Source: Skermania sp. ID1734 | Lineage (GTDB): Bacteria > Actinomycetota > Actinomycetes > Mycobacteriales > Mycobacteriaceae | DNA: 64,000 nucleotides | Direction: 5' to 3' | Assembly: GCF_007489285.1 (NCBI RefSeq) | Contig: NZ_VLIY01000011.1 | Span: 1 to 64,000 of the forward strand | In this document: piece after piece, positions 1 to 7,117 of the stretch | How the letters are laid out: each line of letters begins with the position of its first letter | How positions within the stretch are numbered: position 1 is the stretch's first letter | Translations under genes and position numbers: made by a program | The notes under the pieces: model-generated | Told to the model about the DNA's origin: nothing | Databases searched by the model: none | The model's input: the letters and a program-made list of their open reading frames with translations, nothing else

Positions 1-299
1 ACCCCACCGAGCGGCTCAACCGAGAGATCCGCCGCCGCACCGACGTCGTGGGCATCTTCCCCAACCGAGATGCCATCGTCCGCCTCATCGGCGCCGTCCT
101 TGCCGAGCAGACCGACGAATGGGCCGAAGGACGCCGATACCTCGGACTCGAAGTCCTGGGCCGCTGCCGACTCACCCTGACCACCGACACCGACACCAGC
201 TCGCAGACGGAGGTGACCACTGATGCACTGATGCAACTACCCGCCTGATCACCAACGAAGGATCACAATTCAGTTACACCACTTCTAGGGGCTTGACCG
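1..299 (+). mobile_element. IS256-family insertion sequence, right end only
   Basis: The window opens inside an IS256-like (mutator-type) element. The transposase C-terminus ends at 248, and about 50 bp follow that resemble the usual non-coding right end of such elements in mycobacteria, closing near the motif ggggcttgacc at 288-298. The left end lies outside the window, so the terminal inverted repeat cannot be checked and the exact boundary (about 298-300) is inferred. The element abuts a Fic-domain gene whose open frame runs back into the IS end, which suggests insertion into that gene. Confidence 0.6.
3..248 (+). CDS. IS256-family transposase, C-terminal fragment (cut by window edge)
   Basis: The frame is open from the first bases of the window. 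It begins [20 protein letters not shown], the conserved C-terminal block of IS256/mutator-type transposases, where the glutamate of the DDE triad lies just upstream. The product cuts and pastes its own element. Only about 80 residues are visible. The tail is Thr/Asp-rich and ends MQLPA. The 5' part lies outside the window, so whether the gene is intact cannot be judged. Confidence 0.85.
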   Translation, partial: PTERLNREIRRRTDVVGIFPNRDAIVRLIGAVLAEQTDEWAEGRRYLGLEVLGRCRLTLTTDTDTSSQTEVTTDALMQLPA

Positions 300-304
300 A
301 GTAC

Positions 305-1066
305 ATGGAGGTCAAGGGCTACGCGAACGCGTCGGACTGGGTGTATCGCGAAGGAATTCAGCCGTCCAGCTTCGATCCGAATCGTTTCATCACCCTTCAC
401 GATGTTCGGCAGATCCATCACCAGGTGATGACGCTCGTATGGGAAGTCGAGCCGCACCCCGAGGCGACCGCCGAGGAAGGCCCCGGATCCTTTCGGCAAC
501 ACGAGATCGCACAGTTTTCAGGAGGGATGAAGCCCATCTCTTGGCCGCTTGTCCCGGCAGAGATGGAGGCTTGGGTGGCTCAGGTCAATACTCTGAAGCC
601 TCGGTCGCCGCTGTTCCCGGAAGAGATCGCGAAGATTCATCGAGACTTCGAGTACATCCATCCATTCTTGGACGGCAACGGACGAACCGGCAGGCTCCTC
701 CTCAACCTAATCCTCGTTCGTTTGGGATATCCGCCGGCGATCATCTTCAAGAACGAGCGATCGAAGTATCTTCGAGCATTGCAGCGCGCCGACGTTGGCG
801 ACTACGGCTCGCTTGGGGAATTCATCGCGCGGGCGATCCTCGACAACCTTTATCGATTCATTGTTCCGGCCGTCGCGGGTCCAGCTCGCCTCGTCCCGCT
901 CGCCGCGCTCGCGACACCGGAACTCACTTCAGTTAGTCTCCGCACCGCCGCAAACCGCGGAGCGTTGCAGGCAATCAAGGGCTCTGATGGCCAATGGCGA
1001 TCCAGCAAGAAATGGGTCGACCAATATCGTGACAGCCGTTACAAGCGGCGACAGAGCAGCAGCTAA
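305..1066 (+). CDS. Fic-domain protein (putative AMP/NMP-transferase), probably 5'-truncated by IS
   Basis: Fic proteins transfer AMP or another nucleotide moiety to hydroxyl groups of target proteins. The motif HPFLDGNGRTGR is at residues 119-130 counted from the ATG at 305, with the catalytic His and both Arg present. The C-terminus (about 210-253) looks like a small basic helix-turn-helix tail. Fic proteins of this type usually have 80-100 more N-terminal residues, often with an inhibitory helix (S/T)xxxE(G/N). Here the protein starts abruptly at a stretch that looks internal, MEVKGYANAS, and the frame stays open back into the IS end. I infer the 5' part was lost when the IS inserted. A TTG at 293 is another possible start but lies inside the IS. 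The region is less GC-rich than the core genes. The fragment may be a pseudogene or may be expressed from an IS-borne promoter. Confidence 0.75.
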   Translation: MEVKGYANASDWVYREGIQPSSFDPNRFITLHDVRQIHHQVMTLVWEVEPHPEATAEEGPGSFRQHEIAQFSGGMKPISWPLVPAEMEAWVAQVNTLKPRSPLFPEEIAKIHRDFEYIHPFLDGNGRTGRLLLNLILVRLGYPPAIIFKNERSKYLRALQRADVGDYGSLGEFIARAILDNLYRFIVPAVAGPARLVPLAALATPELTSVSLRTAANRGALQAIKGSDGQWRSSKKWVDQYRDSRYKRRQSSS

Positions 1067-1098
1067 ATAGCTTGCCTAATCGATGACTCTCCAGATAT

Positions 1099-1434
1099 TC
1101 ACCCGCACGTTGGCGGCATCCGAATGTCACTCACGGAAAGAAATTCGCGTACAGTAGCTTCCGCTTCGGAGAAGTCGACGCATTGCGTCACGCCAACACC
1201 GTCAACGTGAAGCTCGAACCCACCGCTGCAACGAACAGCCCGAACGTGATAGCCCGTACGCCAAGTCCGGCCACCTTCTCCATGAACGTCCGGACAGTCC
1301 GCAAGACAGCAGCCGCAAATCGCGATCCCGTCGCTCGTCAGCAAATCGGCCTCTTCGGCACACTCGCAGTCCGGACAGGCAGACGGCTGCGATTCATCCA
1401 AGAACTTGACCACGAACCGCAGAGTAGAACCCAT
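1099..1434 (-). CDS. Small Cys-rich hypothetical protein
   Basis: The predicted 111-residue protein carries a Cys-rich segment, CPDCECAEE (about 20-28) then CGCCLADC (about 40-47), that could bind a metal. Its C-terminal half (YHVRAVRCSGGFELHVDGVG...) resembles in outline the beta-alpha fold of HicB-like antitoxins, with alternating hydrophobics and an acidic AEATVREFL helix. This is only a loose resemblance. No clear ribosome-binding site precedes the ATG. The gene stands alone, convergent with the Fic gene, in the accessory segment left of the tRNA-Ala repeats. Function unknown. Confidence 0.4.
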   Translation of the reverse strand: MGSTLRFVVKFLDESQPSACPDCECAEEADLLTSDGIAICGCCLADCPDVHGEGGRTWRTGYHVRAVRCSGGFELHVDGVGVTQCVDFSEAEATVREFLSVSDIRMPPTCG

Positions 1435-1467
1435 CTACGACACGGAGCGACCGAGTTTCTCGAGGCC

Positions 1468-1491
1468 TGTCGTCACAACTGTCGTCAACCC
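1468..1491 (+). repeat. Two tandem 12-bp repeats (TGTCGTCA...), putative integrase arm sites, left group
   Basis: TGTCGTCACAAC is followed directly by TGTCGTCAACCC: two 12-bp units sharing TGTCGTCA. Three more units of the same motif lie at 1686-1721. Short directly repeated motifs on both sides of a tRNA-derived core are typical of arm-type binding sites of tyrosine recombinases. The interpretation is inferred; the repeats are plain in the sequence. Confidence 0.6.
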
Positions 1492-1510
1492 AGACATTTA
1501 AGACAAAGGA

Positions 1511-1612
1511 AGATCTTCCCGAAACCACGAAAACCGCCGAATCTCATTGAGACCCAACGGTTTTCGCAAGTGGAGCTAAGGGGACTCGAACCCCTGACCC
1601 CCACACTGCCAG
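1511..1612 (-). repeat. tRNA-Ala 3'-half plus terminator, displaced copy (att-like direct repeat 1)
   Basis: This ~101 bp stretch repeats 2609-2709 with only a few mismatches and one indel. It contains the last 42 nt of tRNA-Ala (1571-1612, identical to 2668-2709, ending exactly in the anticodon loop) and the downstream hairpin with AAAACCG/CGGTTTT arms. Beyond 1612 the sequence diverges and no 5' half of a tRNA follows, so this is not a working tRNA gene. A tRNA 3' half duplicated up to the anticodon loop is the usual footprint of an integrative element. The copy is flanked by 12-bp tandem repeats on both sides. Confidence 0.85.
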
Positions 1613-1685
1613 GCGCAGGCAGACCACCTGATCCTGGCGATTCCGCCGCTAATTAGAGCGTTGCCGGAGGGGTCCGGAACGGAAA

Positions 1686-1721
1686 TGTCGTCACGATTGT
1701 CGTCACAATTGTCGTCAACTT
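1686..1721 (+). repeat. Three tandem 12-bp repeats (TGTCGTCA...), putative integrase arm sites, right group
   Basis: TGTCGTCACGAT, TGTCGTCACAAT and TGTCGTCAACTT follow one another without a gap. They share the TGTCGTCA core of the two units at 1468-1491. The groups sit about 20 bp before and 75 bp after the tRNA-derived repeat at 1511-1612, giving the layout of a phage-like attP or of a junction between two tandem elements. Functional assignment is inferred. Confidence 0.6.
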
Positions 1722-1820
1722 TCAAGTGCACAGACGGCCGACGAGCAGCCCTGCAGTGACACTCGACGGGTAACCTTCGATCTAGTTCACGACAACGTTC
1801 TAGAGCGGCAGGAGGTAGGG

Positions 1821-2129
1821 ATGCACCCGCTCGTTGAGTCGCGTCTCCCCGAGGTCGCCGAGCTTTGTCGCCGATTCGGTGTTCGCCGGCTGGCTCTGTT
1901 TGGATCAGCGGTCGGTGAGAGCTTCGACGAAACTCGCAGCGACATTGATGTCCTGGTCGAATTCGAGACTGGCGCGTCATTCGACCATTACGGGAACTAC
2001 TTCGGACTGAAGGAAGGCCTCGAAGAGCTCTTCGGCCGACCAACCGACGTGGTTACGTTGTCGAGCATCAAGAACCCCTACTTCCGAGCCCAGGCAGTCC
2101 GCAACAGTCAAGAGCTGTATGCAGCCTGA
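1821..2129 (+). CDS. mntA: MntA-type minimal nucleotidyltransferase antitoxin
   Basis: The 102-residue protein is a minimal nucleotidyltransferase. GS at 28-29 is followed by DID at 41-43 (GSX11DXD, one residue longer than the textbook GSX10DXD), and a third acidic residue sits in TDVVTL (D76). In MntA/HepT systems this enzyme neutralises the HEPN toxin by adenylylating its active-site tyrosine. A strong Shine-Dalgarno (AGGAGG, 5 nt before the ATG) supports the start. The gene overlaps the following HEPN gene by 11 bp, as expected for a coupled toxin-antitoxin operon. The pair is the only recognisable cargo between the two tRNA-Ala repeats. Confidence 0.85.
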   Translation: MHPLVESRLPEVAELCRRFGVRRLALFGSAVGESFDETRSDIDVLVEFETGASFDHYGNYFGLKEGLEELFGRPTDVVTLSSIKNPYFRAQAVRNSQELYAA

Positions 2130-2442
2130 CGCACGAACGTACCTCTGGGACGCGGTCGAAGCGACTCACCGGATTGAGCGCTTCAGCTTCGAACGGACCT
2201 ACGAGGACTACGAAACTGACGAACTCCTGCGCTCGGCTGTCGAGCGACAATTCGAAGTCGTCGGCGAGGCACTCAACCAGCTCTCTAAACGGTTCCCGGA
2301 GATCGCCAGCCGAGTCCCTGATCTGGCTCGGATCATCGCCTTCCGCAACCTTCTAATCCACGGCTACGCCGCAGTTGACGACGCTGTGGTGTGCCAGATC
2401 CGGACCGAGCGGCTACCGGAGCTTGCGCGAGTCCTAGAGTAA
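2119..2442 (+). CDS. hepT: HepT-type HEPN toxin (DUF86)
   Basis: The 107-residue, mostly helical protein has the HEPN RNase motif RX4HXY as RNLLIHGY (R76, H81, Y83). It belongs to the DUF86/HepT family, whose members act as ribonuclease toxins, dimerise through this motif, and are silenced by MntA modification of the tyrosine. All three key residues are present, so the toxin looks intact. It starts inside the end of mntA, which implies translational coupling. The order antitoxin then toxin is the usual one. No other gene lies between hepT and the tRNA-Ala terminator. Confidence 0.87.
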   Translation: MQPDARTYLWDAVEATHRIERFSFERTYEDYETDELLRSAVERQFEVVGEALNQLSKRFPEIASRVPDLARIIAFRNLLIHGYAAVDDAVVCQIRTERLPELARVLE

Positions 2443-2608
2443 TTGCTCGCCGAGCTGGACAAGTGAGCCCACCCCGCCGATTCACCGCGCGCCAACACTC
2501 CCTGGTCACCTCGCGCGGCGAACCGCAGTATCAGCCGCCCGGGCAGATGAAGACAAAGACCCCAACTAGGCTGGGTGTCGTCGGCCCAGGCAGTCCCTGG
2601 ACAACGAG

Positions 2609-2709
2609 AGATCTTGCAGAACCACCAAAACCGCCGAATCTCGTTGAGACCCAACGGTTTTCGAAAGTGGAGCTAAGGGGACTCGAACCCCTGACCCCCA
2701 CACTGCCAG
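2609..2709 (-). repeat. tRNA-Ala 3'-half plus terminator, resident copy (att-like direct repeat 2)
   Basis: This is the partner of 1511-1612. It is the 3' 42 nt of the intact tRNA-Ala gene plus its downstream hairpin. Between the two copies lie about 1 kb and only the MntA-HepT pair. Sequence identity extends past the tRNA 3' end through the terminator, so the duplicated unit is longer than the minimal recombination core. Confidence 0.85.
2627..2661 (-). terminator. tRNA-Ala terminator hairpin
   Basis: Seven-base arms AAAACCG and CGGTTTT enclose a smaller TCTC/GAGA stem. The hairpin starts 6 bp downstream of the tRNA-Ala 3' end and, read on the minus strand, finishes in CGGTTTT, fitting intrinsic termination. 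The same hairpin is copied next to the displaced tRNA fragment near 1530-1565. Confidence 0.6.
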
Positions 2710-2740
2710 TGTGGTGCGCTACCAGCTGCGCCATAGCCCC
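2668..2740 (-). tRNA. tRNA-Ala (GGC)
   Basis: A 73-nt cloverleaf can be folded. The acceptor stem is GGGGCTA/TAGCTCC (one G-T pair) with discriminator A. The anticodon stem CACAC/GTGTG encloses the loop CTGGCAG, giving anticodon GGC. The T-arm GGGGTTCGAGTCCCC is canonical. CCA is not encoded. The gene is intact because the duplicated copy re-created or preserved its 3' half. Confidence 0.95.
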
Positions 2741-2821
2741 AGGTGCGGCGCGGATCGCTCCGCGTGCTCGATCGAAACTACACCATCCGCAACGCGCGGA
2801 ACAAATCCCGCGACGCCTCCC

Positions 2822-2893
2822 GCTGCCGCGCGCGAACTTGCGGTGAAACACCTCGAAGGTGGGGTGTTACAGGGCAAACTCGCGCGCGGCAGC
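2822..2893 (-). terminator. Long GC palindrome downstream of the DsbA-like gene
   Basis: Perfect 14-bp arms (GCTGCCGCGCGCGA at 2822-2835 and its complement at 2880-2893) enclose about 44 nt with a smaller AACACC-type hairpin inside. It begins 17 bp after the stop of the DsbA-like gene (minus strand), where a terminator is expected, although there is no T-run. A related palindrome lies at 32184-32249, so it may also be a member of an interspersed repeat family. Confidence 0.5.
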
Positions 2894-2910
2894 GGCAGCG
2901 GGCGGACCGG

Positions 2911-3642
2911 CTAAAGCTGAGACAACCAATCCGGATCGGAGATGTTGACGGCAGTCTGCCCGTTGTACACCGATGGCGTGCCCTTGCCACCGCGCGCGGC
3001 GAGCTCCTGGAGCGCGGTCTGGGCGTCAGCGGCAGCTGCGGACACCTTCGATCCGCTCGAAATGCACTGCTGCACCTGATCGGACGCTCCAGCGTCCTTC
3101 GCCAGATCGGCTAGCTGCTGATTGCTCAGATCGCTGGACCCGCGCTCGGCCGGTTGGTTCTCGAAAAGCTTCGTGTGAAAACTGCTGTACAGGACACCAT
3201 TGCCGTCTGCGGCGACGCATTGCAGGGCGGCATCCGCGCGGGTGGAGTAGTCGCCACTGTGCGAACCCGCGTTAAGGAAGTTGACCATGTGATATTGGAC
3301 CGCGACTTTGCCGTCGTCGATCGCCTTGGCGATCGATTGCCCGTACTGTTTCTCGAACTGGCCGCAGATCGGGCACAGCGGATCTTCCCACACATCGATC
3401 GTCTTGGCCGCGTTCGGCAAGCCGAGCCGCATGACCCCGTTGGCCTGCAACTGCACCTTAACGTCGGAGTTTTGAACAGTGCCGTAACCGGAATCGGGGG
3501 TTTTTGTCCGGTTGTTCTGCCAAATCACCCCGCCGATGACGATCGCAGCAATGATCGCGATGGCAATTCCGCCGAGGATGTAGGTCATCCTGGAAGAGTT
3601 CGGCTCCGGCAGGGCGGGTTTGGACTTCGCGTTCACAGGCAA
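2911..3642 (-). CDS. Membrane-anchored DsbA-like thiol:disulfide oxidoreductase
   Basis: The 243-residue protein has one N-terminal transmembrane anchor (about 20-41) and an extracytoplasmic thioredoxin-fold domain. The active site CPIC is at 90-93 (WEDPLCPICGQFE) and a cis-proline is at TP 222-223. Two further cysteines (142 and 193) could form a second disulfide, as in actinobacterial DsbA proteins. It probably oxidises cysteines of exported proteins. The neighbour 33 bp upstream encodes a MauE/DoxX-like membrane protein with a CGCFG motif, a likely redox partner. It resembles M. tuberculosis Rv2969c in architecture, but the VKOR gene next to that homologue is absent here. Confidence 0.85.
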   Translation of the reverse strand: MPVNAKSKPALPEPNSSRMTYILGGIAIAIIAAIVIGGVIWQNNRTKTPDSGYGTVQNSDVKVQLQANGVMRLGLPNAAKTIDVWEDPLCPICGQFEKQYGQSIAKAIDDGKVAVQYHMVNFLNAGSHSGDYSTRADAALQCVAADGNGVLYSSFHTKLFENQPAERGSSDLSNQQLADLAKDAGASDQVQQCISSGSKVSAAAADAQTALQELAARGGKGTPSVYNGQTAVNISDPDWLSQL

Positions 3643-3675
3643 CCTCGCAGTTCAGGTTTCGTTAGATGGTTGTCG

Positions 3676-4176
3676 TTAGCTTGCCAGGTGATCGGGAGAT
3701 GGGTGTTGTTCGCGGCGTCCGAACGGCCCACGCGAACGCGGGCCCAGCGCGAACGCCGAGCGCGGGAAAGCAATCAGCCAACCGGCCAGTATCAGGAAAC
3801 CTATGTCGCGCAAGATTTCCCGCGCATAGTCCCACGCCCCCACGTCAGCCGCCCCGCCACCGCCGAAACATCCGCAATCGATGGACAGTCCGCGCGCCCA
3901 CGACGAGGCGATCGCCGCAATCAACACCAACAGCAGCAGCGCGGACACTAGCGCGGTCACCCGCACCCCCAACCCGATGACCAGCAACAACCCGAGCGCG
4001 ATCTCGAGCGCCGGCAGTCCGGTGGCCACCGGCCGCACCAGCGACTCGGGCAGGATGTCGTAGGCGCGCACCGCGACGATCGTCTGCGTGGGATCGGAGC
4101 CCTTGATCCAGCCGGATGCCAACCACACGGCGGCGAGCCCGAACCTCGCCAACAGACTCAATATCCGCACCCACAC
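3676..4176 (-). CDS. MauE/DoxX-family membrane protein with CGCFG motif
   Basis: The 166-residue protein has about four transmembrane helices. It matches the MauE/DoxX superfamily by its N-terminal helix (LARFGLAAVWLASGWIKG), a central ALEIALGLLLV helix, and the motif CGCFG at 101-105. In MauE-type proteins such cysteines are thought to carry electrons or disulfides across the membrane. Its position directly upstream of the DsbA-like gene on the same strand suggests they form an oxidative-folding pair, with this protein re-oxidising the thioredoxin partner. That role is inferred. Confidence 0.75.
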   Translation of the reverse strand: MWVRILSLLARFGLAAVWLASGWIKGSDPTQTIVAVRAYDILPESLVRPVATGLPALEIALGLLLVIGLGVRVTALVSALLLLVLIAAIASSWARGLSIDCGCFGGGGAADVGAWDYAREILRDIGFLILAGWLIAFPRSAFALGPRSRGPFGRREQHPSPDHLAS

Positions 4177-4215
4177 AAGGTTCGAGGGTAGGCGATCTTG
4201 GCGACGGATCGATCC

Positions 4216-5394
4216 TTACTTCCCGCCCACGCCGGCCCCGCCAAGCGTCTCGCCGACGACCGACCATCCCACAGTCGCCACCAGCAGTACCGCACCGGCC
4301 ACGCCGAACGCGACGCCGTAGGAAAAGTGTTGCGCCAGCGCGCCGGCCACGGTCGGCCCGACTACCGTGCCGACGTCGGCGGACATCTGGAATGCCGCTA
4401 GCACCGGGCCGCCGCGCGCCCGCGAGCCGATGATGTCGGCGACGGCGGCCTGCTGCGCCGGGTTGATCATGCCGGATCCGAGACCGGCGACCGCCACGGC
4501 GACAAAAAACAGCGGCAGGCTGCTCGTCAGGCCCATCGCGATCGTCGCAACGCCGCACACCGCGGTGCCGACGATGAGGAACGGCTTGCGTCCCATCCGA
4601 TCCGACAGCCGCCCGGCCGCCGACAACACCAGGGCATTGCCCACCGCGAACACAGTGAGCGCGATGCCCGCAGTCGCGGAGTCGTGATGCAGCACCTCCA
4701 CCACGAACAGCGGCACCAACGCCATTCGCACCCCGAAGACGGCCCACCCGTCAGCGAAGTTCGACAGCATCGCAGCCCGGTACGCCGGGAATCCGAACCC
4801 CTCGCGAAACGTCATCGCCGCTGCTTGCCGACCAGATTCCGGCGTCGCAAGCACCGAGTTGCGCAGCCGGAAGTAGACGACGGCGGCAGCGATGACCAAC
4901 GCCACCGCGTAGATAGCGAAAGGCACCCGCAACCCGAACCCCACCAGCGCCGCACCGACGAGCGGTCCGCTCACCGAACCCAACAGGAAACTGGTCGCAT
5001 AGATCCCTGAAATCCGGCCGCGGCTCCCGGGCGGCGATATCCGGATAATCAGTCCCAGCGCGGACACGATGAACATCGCCGAGCCCACACCACCCAGCGA
5101 GCGAAACAGCAGAAGTTGCCAGAAGGTTTGCGCGAGCGCGCACGCGCCGGTGGACACCGCCACGACCGCGAGTCCGGTCAAATACACCGGGCGCTCCCCC
5201 AGGCGTTGCACCATGCGCCCGCTCATCGGCGCCGAAAGCAGGCGCAGCAGCGCGAACGCGCTGATCACCGCGCTGGCGGCGGTGGCTCCCACCCCGAAGC
5301 TCACCGCATACTGCGGCAGCGCCGGCGACACCAACCCGAAGCCCAACGCGATGACAAAGCCGGCCGCCACCAGCACCCATATTTCGGCTGGCAC
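4216..5394 (-). CDS. MFS transporter (multidrug-efflux type)
   Basis: About 392 residues with roughly 12 membrane helices. The motif-A-like loops GRMVQRLGERPVY (after TM2) and GRLSDRMGRKPF (after TM8) mark the major facilitator superfamily, drug:H+ antiporter type. The GTG at 5394 is preferred because GGAAAAGGA lies 4 nt upstream; a second GTG at 5415 is possible. The much longer open frame to 5754 is an overlap with the pgm gene and not plausible as protein. Substrate unknown. It follows pgm by about 50 bp on the same strand. Confidence 0.85.
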   Translation of the reverse strand: MPAEIWVLVAAGFVIALGFGLVSPALPQYAVSFGVGATAASAVISAFALLRLLSAPMSGRMVQRLGERPVYLTGLAVVAVSTGACALAQTFWQLLLFRSLGGVGSAMFIVSALGLIIRISPPGSRGRISGIYATSFLLGSVSGPLVGAALVGFGLRVPFAIYAVALVIAAAVVYFRLRNSVLATPESGRQAAAMTFREGFGFPAYRAAMLSNFADGWAVFGVRMALVPLFVVEVLHHDSATAGIALTVFAVGNALVLSAAGRLSDRMGRKPFLIVGTAVCGVATIAMGLTSSLPLFFVAVAVAGLGSGMINPAQQAAVADIIGSRARGGPVLAAFQMSADVGTVVGPTVAGALAQHFSYGVAFGVAGAVLLVATVGWSVVGETLGGAGVGGK

Positions 5395-5443
5395 GCCGTC
5401 CTTTTCCGACGGCACTCGGCGGGTATCGCTGCGACGAACGGGG

Positions 5444-7084
5444 TTACGCACGGGCGCGTAGCGCCTGGCCCACCAACTCTTCGGCAGCGTGCTGCACCTG
5501 TCGAAGATGCTCGGGACCGCGGAAGGACTCCGCGTAGATCTTGTACTTGTCCTCGGTGCCGGACGGCCGGGCGGCGAACCAGGCGTTCTGGGTGCACACC
5601 TTGATTCCGCCGATGGCCGCACCGTTACCCGGTGCATGGCTGAGAATCGATGTGATCGGTTCGCCGGCAAGGTCTTTGGCATGCACCTGGTCGGGGCTGA
5701 GCCCGCCCAGTGTGGCCTTTTGCTCACGGGTGGCGGCCGCGTCGATCCGCGCATACGCCGGGTTGCCGTGCCGTCGGGCCAGCACGTTGTATCGCTGCGT
5801 CGGGGTCCGCCCGGTCACCGCCGTTATTTCGCTGGCCAGCAACGCGAGGACGATGCCGTCCTTGTCAGTCGACCAGACGTCACCGTCCATCCGCAGCAGC
5901 GACGCGCCCGCACTCTCCTCACCGCCGAAGGCGAGGCTGCCGTTGAACAGACCCGGAACGAACCACTTGAAACCGACCGGCACCTCGTAGATGTCGCGGC
6001 CCAGCACCGACACCACGCGGTCGATCAGCGACGAGGTGACCACCGTCTTGCCGATCTTGCTGCGCGAATCCCAACCGAGCCGGTTGCCGATCAGGTACTC
6101 GATCACCACGGCCAGGTAGTGGTTCGGGTTCATCAACCCGCCATCGGGGGTGACGATGCCGTGCCGGTCGGCGTCCGCGTCGTTTCCGGTGCAGATGTCG
6201 AAGCGGTCCTTGACGCCGATCAGCGATGCCATCGCGGCCCGCGACGAGCAGTCCATTCGGATCTGTCCGTCGGTGTCCAGGGTCATGAACCGGAAGGTGG
6301 CGTCGACCAACGGGTTGACGACGGTCAGGTCCAATCCGTACCGCTGCCCGATCTCACCCCAATAGTCGACGCTGGCGCCGCCGAGCGGGTCTGCACCGAT
6401 CCGGATACCCGCACGGCGGATCGCATCGAGGTTGACCACGTTGGGCAGATCTTCGACGTAGATGTCGAGGAAGTCGTAGCGCTCGGCGGTCGCGAGTGCC
6501 TGGCGCAACGTCACGCGCTTGACGCCCTCGAGTCCGTTGAACAGCAGCTCGTTGGCGCGCTTGGCGATCGCGGCGGTCACCTTGCTATCGGCGGGGCCAC
6601 CGTCGGGGGTGTTGTATTTGAACCCGCCGTCGCGCGGCGGATTGTGTGAGGGCGTGACGACGATGCCGTCAGCCTGGGCCATCGCACCCGAGCCGTTGAA
6701 ACGCAGGATCGCGTGACTCACGGCTGGCGTCGGCGTGTACCGATCCGCCGAATCAATCGCGGGCACAACGCCGTTTGCCACCAGTACCTCGAGCGCGGTC
6801 GCCCATGCCGGCTCGGAGAGCGCATGGGTGTCGCGGCCCAGAAACAGCGGACCGTCGATGTGCTGGGAGCGGCGGTAATCGCAGATCGCCTGGGTGATTG
6901 CCAGGATGTGGGCCTCGTTGAACGCCAGATCCAGACTGGAGCCGCGATGCCCCGAAGTGCCGAAGGAAACCTGCTGCGCGGGGTCGTTCGGGTCGGGGAT
7001 GCCGCTGTAGAAGGCCGTCACCAGATGCGACAGATCTTCCAGATCCGACGGCTCCGCCAGCATGCCGGCTCGCTCGTTGGCCAT
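5444..7084 (-). CDS. pgm: Phosphoglucomutase (alpha-D-glucose phosphate-specific)
   Basis: The enzyme interconverts glucose-1-phosphate and glucose-6-phosphate, feeding glycogen, trehalose and cell-wall glucan synthesis. The 546-residue length is typical of bacterial Pgm. The phosphoserine motif TPSHNPP is at about 144-150, preceded by the substrate-loop signature FGTSGHRG (41-48). The metal-binding loop DADADRHG and the sugar-binding GGEESAG follow, and the phosphate-binding RPSGTEDKYK closes the C-terminus. All four functional loops are present. It resembles M. tuberculosis PgmA. Confidence 0.96.
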   Translation of the reverse strand: MANERAGMLAEPSDLEDLSHLVTAFYSGIPDPNDPAQQVSFGTSGHRGSSLDLAFNEAHILAITQAICDYRRSQHIDGPLFLGRDTHALSEPAWATALEVLVANGVVPAIDSADRYTPTPAVSHAILRFNGSGAMAQADGIVVTPSHNPPRDGGFKYNTPDGGPADSKVTAAIAKRANELLFNGLEGVKRVTLRQALATAERYDFLDIYVEDLPNVVNLDAIRRAGIRIGADPLGGASVDYWGEIGQRYGLDLTVVNPLVDATFRFMTLDTDGQIRMDCSSRAAMASLIGVKDRFDICTGNDADADRHGIVTPDGGLMNPNHYLAVVIEYLIGNRLGWDSRSKIGKTVVTSSLIDRVVSVLGRDIYEVPVGFKWFVPGLFNGSLAFGGEESAGASLLRMDGDVWSTDKDGIVLALLASEITAVTGRTPTQRYNVLARRHGNPAYARIDAAATREQKATLGGLSPDQVHAKDLAGEPITSILSHAPGNGAAIGGIKVCTQNAWFAARPSGTEDKYKIYAESFRGPEHLRQVQHAAEELVGQALRARA

Positions 7085-7117
7085 TACCGCGGCCTCGGCT
7101 CGGAGGGTGTCACCGTG

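Noticed and set aside
1571-1612. A second tRNA-Ala gene
   Set aside because: Only the 3' half is present; beyond the anticodon loop the sequence diverges, so it cannot fold as a tRNA.
4216-5754. A 512-residue MFS protein starting at 5754
   Set aside because: The first 110 residues overlap the pgm coding region in another frame and are Arg/Ser/Pro-rich. A start at 5394 with a ribosome-binding site gives a normal 12-helix protein.
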